From Nocardioides sp. (GTDB lineage: Bacteria > Actinomycetota > Actinomycetes > Propionibacteriales > Nocardioidaceae), in assembly GCA_025937085.1 (NCBI GenBank), contig JAICSC010000005.1, positions 1-34,190 on the forward strand: a DNA stretch of 34,190 bases, given 5' to 3'. The position numbers were made by a program, and so were the translations under genes. Numbering within the stretch: position 1 is the stretch's first letter; every line of letters begins with the position of its first letter. Below, in pieces: positions 1-8,364 of the stretch. Under the pieces are notes generated by a model, which was not told where the DNA came from, did no database searches, and was given only the letters and a program-made list of their open reading frames with translations.

Positions 1-48
1 CCCCCGCTTCGCTCCTCCGTCGAACAACGCCCCGGGGACCCCGAATGA
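1..48 (+). CDS. C-terminal tail of an upstream gene (partial)
   Basis: A frame open from the first base ends at TGA 46-48, which overlaps the ATG of the DUF1116 gene (ATGA). Only 15 residues are visible, ending in ...RPGDPE, so the sequence alone gives no family. DUF1116 genes commonly follow an FdrA-like (AllF) gene, so an FdrA/AllF-type subunit is the contextual guess. The DUF1116 frame is also open to the window edge, so the junction rests on overlap architecture only. Confidence 0.4.
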   Translation, partial: PPLRSSVEQRPGDPE

Positions 49-1451
49 CCGAGAGCGTCGTCAGCGTCGGGATCGACCTGTTGGCGCAGGCCGTCGCGGA
101 CCAGGCCGCACCGGTCTTCCGCGTCGACTGGCGCCCGCCCCTCCCGGACACCGAGCAGGACCTGGCCACGGTCGCGCTGGACCCGCTCCGACCCGACGCG
201 AACGCCCGTGCGCTGGAGCGCGTGCTCGGCGTCCAGGCCCTGCTCGTCGACGTTCTCCCGGCCCACGAGGCGGTCGGCCTGGAGAGGGGCGAGTTCCTGC
301 ACGCGGGTCCACCGATCACCTGGGAGCGCGCCTCCGGACCGCTCCGGGGGGCGCTGATGGGCGGCGCCGTGCTGGAGGGGCTGGTCGACACCCCCGACGA
401 GGCGGCCGCGCTCTTCGAGGGCGGGCTGCACGTCCGGCTCGAGCCCTGCCACCACCGCAGATCCGTCGGCCCGATGGCCGGGGTCGTCACGCCGAGCATG
501 TGGATGTTCGTGCTCGAGGACCCAGCGACCGGCGCCCGCGCGCACTGCACCCTCAACGAGGGCCTCGGCAAGGTCCTCCGGTACGGCGCGTACGCGCCCG
601 AGGTGCTCACCCGGCTGCGCTGGATGGGCGACGTCCTGGGACCGCTGCTGCAGCGCGCCGTCCGCGCGGCGGCCGAACCGGTCGACGCGACCGCGATCCT
701 CGGGCAGATGCTCCAGATGGGCGACGAGGCTCACAACCGCAACCGCGCCGGAACCCTGATGTTACTGCGTGACCTCGGACCCGCTCTGGTCTCCTCCGGG
801 GCCGACCCCGCTGACGTCGCCGAGGCGCTGCGGTTCGTCGGCGGCAACGACCACTTCTTCCTCAACGTCGCGATGCCGGCCTGCAAGCTGGCCCTGGACG
901 CCGGACGCGACGTACCCGGGTCGACCATGGTCGTGGCCATGTCGCGCAACGGCACCGACTTCGGGATCCAGGTCTCGGGCACCGGTGACGAGTGGTTCAC
1001 CGGACCCGCCCAGGTGGCCGACGGCCTCTACCTCGGCGACTACGGCCCGGACGACGCCAACCCCGACATCGGTGACTCGGCGATCACCGAGACCGCGGGC
1101 CTCGGCGGGTTCGCGATGGCCACCGCACCCGCGATCGTGAGGTTCGTCGGCGGCTCGGTACCGGACGCACTCGCGACGACCCGGCGGATGGGCGAGATCA
1201 CGCTCGGAGAGAACCCGCGGTGGAGCGTGCCGGTGCTGGAGTTCGCCGGGGTCCCGACCGGCATCGACGTGACGAAGGTCTGCCGCACCGGCATCCTCCC
1301 CCAGATCAACACCGGGATGGCCGGCCGCGTCGCCGGGATCGGTCAGGTGGGTGCCGGTCTGGTGACCCCGCCGGAGGAGATCTTCCCGAAGGCACTGACC
1401 CGGCTCGCGGCACTCACCCGGGAGCGGGCGGACGCCAGAACGCCTTCTTGA
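45..1451 (+). CDS. DUF1116 family protein (AllG/YlbE-like, putative oxamate carbamoyltransferase subunit)
   Basis: The 468-residue protein matches the DUF1116 family (E. coli YahG and YlbE, 420-470 aa) in length and in conserved stretches: GPPITWERASGP near residue 90, NRNRAGTLML near 230, GGNDHFFLN near 265, MSRNGTDFGI near 300 and a C-terminal GAGLVTPP. In E. coli YlbE (AllG) acts with FdrA (AllF) and YlbF (AllH) as oxamate carbamoyltransferase in anaerobic allantoin breakdown. That role here is inferred from family, and no allantoin genes are visible. ATG 45 is chosen from family length and the ATGA overlap with the upstream frame. The last 38 bp overlap the convergent ATL gene. Confidence 0.8.
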   Translation: MTESVVSVGIDLLAQAVADQAAPVFRVDWRPPLPDTEQDLATVALDPLRPDANARALERVLGVQALLVDVLPAHEAVGLERGEFLHAGPPITWERASGPLRGALMGGAVLEGLVDTPDEAAALFEGGLHVRLEPCHHRRSVGPMAGVVTPSMWMFVLEDPATGARAHCTLNEGLGKVLRYGAYAPEVLTRLRWMGDVLGPLLQRAVRAAAEPVDATAILGQMLQMGDEAHNRNRAGTLMLLRDLGPALVSSGADPADVAEALRFVGGNDHFFLNVAMPACKLALDAGRDVPGSTMVVAMSRNGTDFGIQVSGTGDEWFTGPAQVADGLYLGDYGPDDANPDIGDSAITETAGLGGFAMATAPAIVRFVGGSVPDALATTRRMGEITLGENPRWSVPVLEFAGVPTGIDVTKVCRTGILPQINTGMAGRVAGIGQVGAGLVTPPEEIFPKALTRLAALTRERADARTPS

Positions 1452-1743
1452 TGTCGACGTTGCCGGTCGGGCGCAGCGGGGTGCCCTCCTCGAGGTAGCA
1501 CGGGCGGGCGTCGACCTCGTGGCTCGGCGGCAGCGACCCGTCGGCGCGGACCACCCGCCACCACGGCACCGGGCCGCCGTGCTGGGCCATCACCGAACCG
1601 ACCAGGCGCGGCCCTCCGCCGCCGGCGACCTGCCCGACCACCTCCGCGATCGCGCCGTACGTCGTGACCCGGCCGCGCGGGATCTGCTCCACGCAGCTGA
1701 GCACGAGCTCGACGTACTGCTCGTGGTCGAGACGGGGAGTCAT
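1414..1743 (-). CDS. Alkyltransferase-like (ATL) DNA-binding protein of the MGMT family
   Basis: This 109-residue protein is the Ada/MGMT DNA-binding domain alone: IPRGRVTTYGAIAE at 21-34, then the active-site region reads PVPWWRVV where true O6-alkylguanine transferases have PCHRV. The acceptor Cys is Trp, which defines ATL proteins; these bind alkylated guanine, flip it and flag it for nucleotide excision repair rather than transferring the alkyl group. Its ATG overlaps the stop of the preceding membrane gene (ATGA), making it the last gene of the MoxR/DUF58 operon, an unusual place for a repair protein. Its 3' end overlaps the DUF1116 gene antisense by 38 bp. Confidence 0.88.
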   Translation of the reverse strand: MTPRLDHEQYVELVLSCVEQIPRGRVTTYGAIAEVVGQVAGGGGPRLVGSVMAQHGGPVPWWRVVRADGSLPPSHEVDARPCYLEEGTPLRPTGNVDIKKAFWRPPAPG

Positions 1744-2267
1744 CGACGGGCGCCCACGCCGCGTGGGGAGACCGCCGCCCCGGCCACCACGGCCGCGATC
1801 ACTGAGGCGGTGAGACCGGTCAGCCAGAAGAAGGACGGGGTGCCGTGACCGGTGTAGGCCCGGGCCACGACCCAGACCACCAGCGCGGCCACCCAAGCCA
1901 GTACGCCGCGGGTCGCCCACAGCAGCGCGAGCTCCGGATGGACCGGGAGCGAGGGCGGCCCGTAGGCCAGCACCGTGGCGGCGACGTGGGCGCAGATCAA
2001 GGCCGCGGCGACGACCAGCACCGTGCCCGGCATCTCCCCACGCAGCTGCAGCCCCCACCAGAAGATCACCAGGCCCATCGTGATCGACAGCGACAGATGC
2101 TCGGGGCGGAACGGCGAGAGCAGTGCCCCCAGCGCCACCAGGACCACGAGGGCGACCGGCGGGGTGTAGCCGGTCCACGACCCGGCCAGCAGCGCCACCA
2201 TGACGCCGAGCACGATCAGGGCCCGCAGGGCCCACACGCTCGGCTGGGCGCCGGCGCCGCGGATCAT
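1740..2267 (-). CDS. Small polytopic membrane protein of the MoxR/DUF58 operon
   Basis: 175 residues with about five hydrophobic segments (roughly 13-30, 36-52, 58-75, 80-100, 117-137 and a last one near 145-165), short loops and a basic C-terminus. No catalytic motif or named family is recognised. The start ATG 2267 overlaps the DUF58 stop (ATGA) and the TGA overlaps the ATL start, so translation is probably coupled on both sides. A longer in-frame ORF begins at 2417, but that extension is Pro/Arg-rich and lies antiparallel inside DUF58 coding sequence, so it is rejected. Likely an accessory membrane component of the MoxR/DUF58 system (inference from position). Confidence 0.8.
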   Translation of the reverse strand: MIRGAGAQPSVWALRALIVLGVMVALLAGSWTGYTPPVALVVLVALGALLSPFRPEHLSLSITMGLVIFWWGLQLRGEMPGTVLVVAAALICAHVAATVLAYGPPSLPVHPELALLWATRGVLAWVAALVVWVVARAYTGHGTPSFFWLTGLTASVIAAVVAGAAVSPRGVGARR

Positions 2268-3571
2268 GACGCGCCCACCCGGGGGAGCTGGCCCCGACGG
2301 GCCAGGCGGCGCAGGACCTCCTCCAGGGTCCGCGGGCCGTTCCACGGCACGACGGGACAGCCGGCCCCCGACAGTCGGGCGAGGAGATGGCTGCGGTCGA
2401 GAAGGCGCATCCGCCACGCCAGGTCCGAGACATCCGCGTCCGAGTCCGGATGGACCGACGGAGTGCTGCCGGGCGGCAGTGGGTCGACCACGATCACCGG
2501 GAGGCCACGGCGTACCAGACGCACGGTCGCGGTGGCGAGGGGTTCTGAGAGCATCGGGCTGATCACGACCACGACGGTGCCGGCGGTCGTCCGGAAGTCG
2601 ATCTGGTCGATCGACACGTCGCGCGGGACGCCCGGCCGGATCCGCGACAGCACGGTCAGGATCCGGCGCAGGTGGCGGGTGCCCGTCCCGTACCCGGCGT
2701 ACTCACCATCGGGGCTGAGCACGCGCAAGGACACCCGGTCGCCTCCGCCGAGGTACTGGTCGGCCAGCGCGGCCGCGGCCCGCACGGTGACGTCGAGGCT
2801 GCTCTCGGTCGACCCGACACCCTCGGACAGCCCGTAGTCGGCCATGGCGTCGACGATCAGGAGCACGGCCGCGTCCTCCTCGGCCCGGGTGGACTCGACG
2901 TGGAGGTTCCCCAGCTTGAGCGAGACCCGCCAGTTGATCCGCCGTAGCCGGTCGCCGGGGTGGAACCTGCGGATGGAGGAGAACTCCGTCCCGTCGCCGT
3001 CGCGCCGGGAGCGGTGCGCACCGATCAGGCCGATCGGCTGCGGAGCCTCGCCCCCCGCACGCAGATGCATGAGCGTGGGCAGGACGGCCACCTCGCGACC
3101 GATGAAGGGGACCGGACCCCAGCGGTACCCGGCCCACGGCGTGGTCAGGGCGACCTTCTCGGAGCCGACCAGCCGGCTCCCCCAACGGCGCGGCGACAGC
3201 TCGATCGGCGCGATTTCCTCGCCCGGCCGGAGCAGGTGCCCGAGTGCACCGTCATGGGGGTGGACCGCGATGAACGGCTGAGGGGACACGACTCGGACGA
3301 GGTGCTCGACGTCCTCCAGTCCCGAGGCCTCCAGCCGTGCCCGCGTGCCCTGGCCCTCGTACAGCTGCCGGTGGCCGAGGGTGGTGAACACCGTGGGCTC
3401 GCGGGTCGGACGGTGGACCAGACCGAGTGCTCCCACGACCACCAGCGGGGCGACCAGGACCACCAGGGCGGGCCGGCCCATGGCCAACGCAAGCCCGATC
3501 CCCACGCCGCCCAGGGTGAGCGCGCGTTCCAGGCTGCTGGTGGGGTGCCAGCGCGTGGTCGGGTCCGTCAC
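2264..3571 (-). CDS. DUF58 domain-containing protein
   Basis: 435 residues. An N-terminal pair of membrane segments (about 18-50) is followed by a beta-rich region and the DUF58 core: REYxxGD-like motif as FSSIRRFHPGDRLRRINW near 200-217, then a von Willebrand A-like part beginning VLLIVDAMADYG near 240. DUF58 proteins nearly always sit next to a MoxR ATPase and are thought to act with it in maturation or secretion of envelope complexes. GTG 3571 overlaps the MoxR stop as GTGA, so it is translated by coupling. The vWA-type metal site here reads DAMADYG rather than a clean DxSxS, suggesting the metal site is degenerate, as in many DUF58 proteins. Confidence 0.92.
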   Translation of the reverse strand: MTDPTTRWHPTSSLERALTLGGVGIGLALAMGRPALVVLVAPLVVVGALGLVHRPTREPTVFTTLGHRQLYEGQGTRARLEASGLEDVEHLVRVVSPQPFIAVHPHDGALGHLLRPGEEIAPIELSPRRWGSRLVGSEKVALTTPWAGYRWGPVPFIGREVAVLPTLMHLRAGGEAPQPIGLIGAHRSRRDGDGTEFSSIRRFHPGDRLRRINWRVSLKLGNLHVESTRAEEDAAVLLIVDAMADYGLSEGVGSTESSLDVTVRAAAALADQYLGGGDRVSLRVLSPDGEYAGYGTGTRHLRRILTVLSRIRPGVPRDVSIDQIDFRTTAGTVVVVISPMLSEPLATATVRLVRRGLPVIVVDPLPPGSTPSVHPDSDADVSDLAWRMRLLDRSHLLARLSGAGCPVVPWNGPRTLEEVLRRLARRGQLPRVGAS

Positions 3572-4557
3572 GTCGTCTCGAGGGCGCGCGGCGTCGGGAC
3601 CTCGGCGAGCACGGCATCGACGACCCGCGGACCGCTGGCCTGGGTCATCCAGAGCTCCGGCTTGACCGTGATCCGGTGCGACAGCACCGCCCGGGCCACG
3701 GCCTTCACGTCCTCGGGGATCACGTAGTCACGGCCACGGATCACCGCGAACCCGCGGGCGGCCAGCGCGAGACCGAGGGACCCTCGCGGGGACGACCCGG
3801 TGAGCACGTCCTTGTGGTCGCGGGTCGCGGTCGCGAGGTCGACGCAGTAGCGCGCCACCGTGTCGTCGAGGGTCACCGTCTCCACCGCGGCCTGCATCGC
3901 GCCGAGCCCGGCCGCGTCGGTGACCTCGTCGAGGTCGACCTCCTCCTGGCGACGGGCCAGGCGCCGGGTCACCACGTCGTGCTCCTCGTCGGCCGTCGGG
4001 TAGCCGAAGCTCACCCGCATCAGGAACCGGTCGAGCTGGGCCTCGGGAAGGGGGTAGGTGCCCTCGTACTCGATCGGGTTCGCCGTCGCCAGGACGTGGA
4101 AGGGCTCGGACAGCCGGAACGTCTCGCCCTCGACCGTGACCTGGTGCTCCTGCATCGCCTCCAACAGCGCCGACTGCGTCTTGGGCGGGGTCCGGTTGAT
4201 CTCGTCGGCCAGGAGCAGCCCGGTGAACAGCGGACCACGGCGGAACTCGAAGGTGCCTTCCTTCTGGTTGTAGAGGAACGAGCCGGTGATGTCGGCTGGG
4301 AGCAGGTCCGGCGTGAACTGCACCCGCGCGAAGCCGAGGCCGAGGACCCGCGCCAGGCTGCGGGCGGCCAGGGTCTTGCCCAACCCGGGGAAGTCCTCGA
4401 GGAGCACGTGGCCCTTCCCCAGTACCGCGGACAGCACCAGAGTCAGTGGATGGCGCTTCCCGACCACGGCTCGCTCGACCTCGTCGAGCACCGCACGCGC
4501 CCGCTCCGAGGTCTCCGTCACCGAGAGGACGCCGGTGGGTGTCACGGGCTGGGTCAT
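3568..4557 (-). CDS. MoxR-family AAA+ ATPase
   Basis: 329 residues with Walker A GLGKT (K61), Walker B LLLADEIN (D118, E119), sensor 1 region ATANPIEYEGTYPLPEAQLD and an arginine-finger region ending in RFLMRVSFGYP. These are diagnostic of MoxR AAA+ ATPases, chaperone-like proteins that work with DUF58/vWA partners. ATG 4557 is preferred to an in-frame start at 4587 because it forms an ATGA overlap with the stop of the upstream gene, the same junction type used by the rest of the operon. Confidence 0.95.
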   Translation of the reverse strand: MTQPVTPTGVLSVTETSERARAVLDEVERAVVGKRHPLTLVLSAVLGKGHVLLEDFPGLGKTLAARSLARVLGLGFARVQFTPDLLPADITGSFLYNQKEGTFEFRRGPLFTGLLLADEINRTPPKTQSALLEAMQEHQVTVEGETFRLSEPFHVLATANPIEYEGTYPLPEAQLDRFLMRVSFGYPTADEEHDVVTRRLARRQEEVDLDEVTDAAGLGAMQAAVETVTLDDTVARYCVDLATATRDHKDVLTGSSPRGSLGLALAARGFAVIRGRDYVIPEDVKAVARAVLSHRITVKPELWMTQASGPRVVDAVLAEVPTPRALETT

Positions 4558-5045
4558 GGGGTCAGCTCCTCGATCCGTCGGATGCACTCCTCGATCTCGG
4601 CCCGCTGCAAGGAGCGCGGCGGGCCGTCGATGACCCCCGTGAGCGTAGGCCCGAGCCGTCGTCGTACGTCGGGATCGCCACGCGAGAGGCCCAGCTGCGA
4701 CAGGCGGTCGTCGGTCATCCGCGTCAGCCGCGCCTGAAGCAGCGGGTCGACCTGGCGGGCGGTCAGATGGTTCTCGAGCAGCCGCAGGTTCCCGGCGAGC
4801 CCGGCATCCTGCCCGGCCGTCGTGGTGGTGTAGTCGCTCATCGGCGACCAGTCGGCGGGATCGGTCCCGGAGCTGTCGCTGAGCATCCCGAAGATGGCCA
4901 CCACCGCGCCCACCAGGAGCAGGGTGGGCACGGGGCGCGGACGGGTGTCCTCGATCAGGGCGAAGATCGTCAGCCCGGCGATCCCTCCCACCACCAGGAG
5001 CCCGCGCACGGCCCAGCGACGGGCTCCGAGGTTCCGCCTCACCAT
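4554..5045 (-). CDS. Small two-TM protein of the MoxR operon
   Basis: 163 residues with two N-terminal hydrophobic segments (about 13-29 and 39-54) and a soluble helical C-terminal half of about 100 residues containing ENHLTARQVDPLLQARL. The family is not recognised; proteins of this size and topology are common between DUF4129 and MoxR genes in Nocardioidaceae. The start is ambiguous: ATG 5045 (after GAAGGC) or GTG 5042, which is the last start codon in register with the upstream 11-nt GTGA ladder. The stop overlaps the MoxR ATG. Probably an envelope accessory protein (inference). Confidence 0.85.
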   Translation of the reverse strand: MVRRNLGARRWAVRGLLVVGGIAGLTIFALIEDTRPRPVPTLLLVGAVVAIFGMLSDSSGTDPADWSPMSDYTTTTAGQDAGLAGNLRLLENHLTARQVDPLLQARLTRMTDDRLSQLGLSRGDPDVRRRLGPTLTGVIDGPPRSLQRAEIEECIRRIEELTP

Positions 5046-5112
5046 GCCTTCACCGTGCCCTCACCGTGCCCTCACCGGGCCCTCACCGGGCGCTCATGGG
5101 GAGCTCACCCCG
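5036..5112 (-). repeat. 11-bp tandem array forming a start/stop ladder
   Basis: Seven imperfect 11-bp units, plus-strand consensus CCCTCACCGTG. On the minus strand ATG or GTG followed by A occurs with first bases at 5108, 5097, 5086, 5075, 5064, 5053 and 5042, exactly 11 nt apart. Each start runs four codons into a TGA overlapping the next start, for example GTG AGG GCA CGG TGA. The DUF4129 stop is the TGA at the second start. The last start, GTG 5042, opens the downstream 162-codon frame without a stop. Many units also carry GGTGAGGG, which resembles a weak Shine-Dalgarno sequence. Confidence 0.9.
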
Positions 5113-5801
5113 ACCCCCAGCGAGGCATGGATCGCGCGCAGGGCCTCGATCGCCGCATCACGCCGGGTCTCGTCGATCTCGTGGTCGGAGAAGCGTGCCT
5201 CGCGGTAGAGCGCCTCCAACCGGGCGACAGCGGTCTGGTCCGCCGAGACCGCGTCGAGGAGGCGCAGCGTGAACTCCGAGGACGTCTCCCAGGGCTTCCG
5301 CGCGGCGTTGACCCGCTCGGCATGCTCCTCGAAGCGGTCCCAGCAGGCGACGATCGCGTTCCGTGGGTGACCCCCCAGGAGCAGCTCGAACTGCTCGTCA
5401 GCGCCGCGCCGGATCTCCTCGACCAGGGGCTCCGGGTCGTCGAGGACGTCGAAGTCCACCGGCACGGGTCGCGGCGGCCGGCGTCGCGCACGGAGGTTGC
5501 TCAGCGCCTCCTCGACCCACCGGAAGGCTCGGTAGAGCAGCCACAGAGCGCAGAGGGCGAACGCGACGCGCAGCATCCAGCCGACCGCGGTGAAGATCGG
5601 GTTGCTGTGGAGGAGGCCCTGCTGATGGTGGTTCCTCGGCAGCCCCGGCGGGGTCGGGATCGAGAGGGTCGGGGTGATCGGGTGCACGCTCGGGTCGTGC
5701 AGGGGGCCGGTGAAGATGCGATCGGGGCCGCTGCGAGCGGCGAACATCACCATCAGCAGCATCACGCCGACAGCCAGCACGGTCAGGGCGACCGCGCTCA
5801 T
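5094..5801 (-). CDS. DUF4129 domain-containing membrane protein
   Basis: 235 residues with one N-terminal membrane segment (about 2-20), an extracellular Pro-rich linker, a second membrane segment near 75-92 and a cytoplasmic helical domain with FELLLGGHPRNAIVACWDRFEE, typical of the DUF4129 family found beside MoxR, DUF58 and transglutaminase genes. First gene of the operon. ATG 5801 is chosen over GTG 5822 because AGGAAGG lies 5 nt upstream of it. The C-terminal residues GVSSP are encoded by the first unit of the downstream 11-bp array, so the repeat has spread into coding sequence. Confidence 0.87.
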   Translation of the reverse strand: MSAVALTVLAVGVMLLMVMFAARSGPDRIFTGPLHDPSVHPITPTLSIPTPPGLPRNHHQQGLLHSNPIFTAVGWMLRVAFALCALWLLYRAFRWVEEALSNLRARRRPPRPVPVDFDVLDDPEPLVEEIRRGADEQFELLLGGHPRNAIVACWDRFEEHAERVNAARKPWETSSEFTLRLLDAVSADQTAVARLEALYREARFSDHEIDETRRDAAIEALRAIHASLGVGVSSP

Positions 5802-5917
5802 GCCCGCCTTCCTGGCTGTCACGGCTGCACCGTAACCGCCGGTACGGGCTCATTGGTAACGGCGCGGTCACGGTTGTCCCGGCCTAGCCCGGACGCCCCC
5901 GGGACCGGCCCTGCCCT

Positions 5918-5960
5918 GGACGACGACGAGGCCCCCGCGTGGGGCGGGGGCTCGTCGTCC
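5918..5960 (-). terminator. Strong hairpin, probable terminator of the protease gene
   Basis: A GC-rich inverted repeat, GGACGACGA...GCCCCCGC facing GCGGGGGC...TCGTCGTCC, with a 4-6 nt loop lies 19 bp downstream of the protease stop and 117 bp before the DUF4129 operon start. No long U-tract follows, as is usual in actinobacteria. It would separate the protease transcript from the operon. The remaining 5802-5917 stretch holds no gene; it should contain the operon promoter, which I could not place. Confidence 0.7.
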
Positions 5961-5978
5961 GGGAGGCCTGGAGAAGGG

Positions 5979-6893
5979 TCAGAGGATGGGGTTGAACGGC
6001 TCCGTGCCGTGGACCAGCTGGAGGCCGTCGATGCCGGAGTGGGCCTGCGCGAAGGCGAGCTCCTTGGCCAGGTCGCCGATGTTGTTGGACGCCGGGAGCG
6101 GAGCCAGGCCGAGCGTGGACAGCACGCCCACCGCCTTGCCGCCCGCGGACATGAAGCCCGAGCCCGAGTCGCCGGGGATCCCGGGGGTGAGGGTGTAGAG
6201 CGGGTGGCTCCACCCGCCGTCCGCCGCCTGGTCCCCGAGGCTGATCCCGGTGTGCGGCGACAGCATCGACACGCCTCCGCGGAGGCTGGAGTTCCCGTAG
6301 GTCCACACCCGGTCACCGGTCGCGGTGCCGTCGGTGTCGATGCCCGTGGGACCGCCCCAGAAGGGGACACTCGGGTTCACCTGTGAGACGTCACCCGCGT
6401 CGATCCGGACCAGGGCGAGGTCGTTGTAGGCGCACGTGTTGGCGTCGGTGGTGCCGATCCGATGCTCGGTGATCCACGAGCTGTAGGCCAGCGTGCCGTG
6501 ACCGACGACGGTGCCTTCACTGGCGGGGTTGCCGTCGTTGGTGAGGTCGACCCTCGTGCCGAGGGGGACCGAGTCGGTCTGGCACCCGTTGGTGTCCGTC
6601 GACGACCCGGTGCCGGCGCAGTGTGCGGCGTACCCGAGATAGGTGTTCCCGGCGGCATCGGTGAACACGAAGTTGCCGGTGCACTGGGCACCCGCGGTGT
6701 ACATCATCGTGCCGGGGTGGATGGTCGCGCTGGCGGCGGGCGCCCAGGCGGCGCGGGGACCGAGCAGCGGGTCGGACGTGGTGCGGGCCTGGGCGGGCGC
6801 GCTGGTCGCCAGCGCCGTCGCCAGGGCCGCAGTGGCCAGCGCGGCGACCGCCATCGATACCCTGCGTGCGAGCCGGGACGGGGATCGGGTCAT
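5979..6893 (-). CDS. Secreted trypsin-like (S1/chymotrypsin-fold) serine protease
   Basis: 304 residues. A Sec signal peptide (basic RLARR, Ala-rich core, cleavage likely after APAQA near residue 36) precedes a chymotrypsin-fold domain with the full catalytic triad: H91 in AAHC, D158 in NDLALVRI, S243 in GDSGSG. Cys pairs (71/92, 104/154) suggest disulfides in the exported protein. ATG 6893 is chosen over an upstream in-frame start at 6959 because GGAGG lies 11 nt upstream and the signal peptide then starts properly. It has its own terminator and no coupled neighbour, so a monocistronic extracellular enzyme is likely. Substrate unknown. Confidence 0.93.
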   Translation of the reverse strand: MTRSPSRLARRVSMAVAALATAALATALATSAPAQARTTSDPLLGPRAAWAPAASATIHPGTMMYTAGAQCTGNFVFTDAAGNTYLGYAAHCAGTGSSTDTNGCQTDSVPLGTRVDLTNDGNPASEGTVVGHGTLAYSSWITEHRIGTTDANTCAYNDLALVRIDAGDVSQVNPSVPFWGGPTGIDTDGTATGDRVWTYGNSSLRGGVSMLSPHTGISLGDQAADGGWSHPLYTLTPGIPGDSGSGFMSAGGKAVGVLSTLGLAPLPASNNIGDLAKELAFAQAHSGIDGLQLVHGTEPFNPIL

Positions 6894-7026
6894 GAGGATG
6901 GGGCCTCCAGAGTCCTGCGCCGGGGGGACGGCGTCACGGGGATTCGTCAGGAGGTCCAACGCCGTACCCGGCGCCGGGTTACGGACCGGTAGCCGGCCGG
7001 GTCGGGCTCAGGCCTGAGTCCAGGTC

Positions 7027-8247
7027 TCAGTACGCCGGCTGGCTCGGGTCGATCTGGTCGACCCAGGCCGAGACGCCACCGCCGACGTGGATCGCGTCGG
7101 CGTACCCGGCGCCCTTCACGACGGCGAGGGCCTCGGCGGAGCGGACGCCGGTCTTGCAATACAGCACGACCTGCTTGCCGGAGTCGACGCCGGGCAGCTC
7201 ACCCAGCGCGTGACCGTTCAGGAACTCGCCCTTGGGGATCAGCACCGATCCCGGGATGCGGTTGATCTCGTACTCGTTCGGCTCACGCACGTCGACCAGC
7301 ACGAAGTCCTTCCCGCCGTTGTCGCGCTCCTTGAGCAGGTGTGAGAGCTGGGTGACCGAGATGGTCGACCCGGCGGCCGCCTCCGAGGCCTCTTCCGAGA
7401 CCGCGCCGCAGAACGCCTCGTAGTCGACCAGCCCGGTGACGGTGGGGTTCTCGCCGCACAGTGCGCAGTTCGGGTCCTTGCGGACCTTGAGCTTGCGGTA
7501 CTCCATCTCGAGGGCGTCGTAGATGACGAGCCGGCCGGCGATCGGCTCGCCGATGCCGATCAGCAGCTTGATCGCCTCGTTCACCTGGATCGAGCCGATG
7601 CTCGCGCAGAGCACGCCCAGGACGCCGCCCTCGGCACAGCTCGGGACCATGCCCGGCGGCGGTGGCTCGGGGTACAGGCAGCGGTAGCAGGGCAGGTCCT
7701 CGCCGGCGACCTCGCTCAAGGTCGGCGCGAACACGCTGGCCTGGCCGTCGAAGCGGTAGATCGAGCCCCAGACGTAGGGGATCTTCAGGAAGTACGCCGC
7801 GTCGTTGACCAGGTAGCGGGTCGCGAAGTTGTCGGTGCCGTCGACGATGAGGTCGTAGCCCTCGAAGATCCGCATCACGTTGTCGTTGTCCAGCCGCTCG
7901 TCGTGGACGACGACGTCGACCAACGGGTTCACCTCGGCGATCGACTCCTGCGCCGACAGCGCCTTCGACTTGCCCACGTCGGACTGACCGTGGATGACCT
8001 GGCGTTGGAGGTTCGACTCGTCGACCACGTCGAACTCGACCAGGCCGAGCGTGCCCACGCCGGCCGCGGCCAGATAGAGCAGGGCCGGGCTGCCCAGCCC
8101 ACCGGCTCCGATCACCAGCACCCGGGCGTTCTTCAGGCGCTTCTGACCGTCCATCCCCACGTCAGGGATGATGAGGTGCCGGCTGTAGCGGCGGACCTCG
8201 TCGATGGTGAGCTCGGCGGCCGGCTCGACCAGCGGCGGGAGGGACAC
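7027..8247 (-). CDS. moeZ: MoeZ-type adenylyltransferase/sulfurtransferase (MoeB domain + rhodanese)
   Basis: 406 residues. The N-terminal ThiF/MoeB domain has GAGGLGSP at 47-54 and PEPPPPGMVPSCAEGG at about 193-208; C187/C190 and C261/C264 form the zinc tetrad of MoeB proteins. The C-terminal rhodanese domain has active-site C364 in CKTGVRSAEA. MoeZ adenylates the C-terminal Gly-Gly of small sulfur carriers (MoaD, CysO, ThiS type) and loads them with sulfur for molybdopterin, cysteine and related pathways. GTG 8247 is chosen because GAGGAG lies 6 nt upstream and the product then begins VSLPPLVEP, as family members do. Divergent from the TetR gene, as in M. tuberculosis Rv3206c/Rv3208. Confidence 0.95.
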   Translation of the reverse strand: MSLPPLVEPAAELTIDEVRRYSRHLIIPDVGMDGQKRLKNARVLVIGAGGLGSPALLYLAAAGVGTLGLVEFDVVDESNLQRQVIHGQSDVGKSKALSAQESIAEVNPLVDVVVHDERLDNDNVMRIFEGYDLIVDGTDNFATRYLVNDAAYFLKIPYVWGSIYRFDGQASVFAPTLSEVAGEDLPCYRCLYPEPPPPGMVPSCAEGGVLGVLCASIGSIQVNEAIKLLIGIGEPIAGRLVIYDALEMEYRKLKVRKDPNCALCGENPTVTGLVDYEAFCGAVSEEASEAAAGSTISVTQLSHLLKERDNGGKDFVLVDVREPNEYEINRIPGSVLIPKGEFLNGHALGELPGVDSGKQVVLYCKTGVRSAEALAVVKGAGYADAIHVGGGVSAWVDQIDPSQPAY

Positions 8248-8364
8248 GGCGTACTCCTCGGGTGAACGGACGGCGTCTATCACATGGAGCAACAGGCGCT
8301 CGGCCCTCCATGTTCCCGAGCCAGGTCGGCCCGCACGCGCACGTCCGTCATCCGGACGGGTCGA

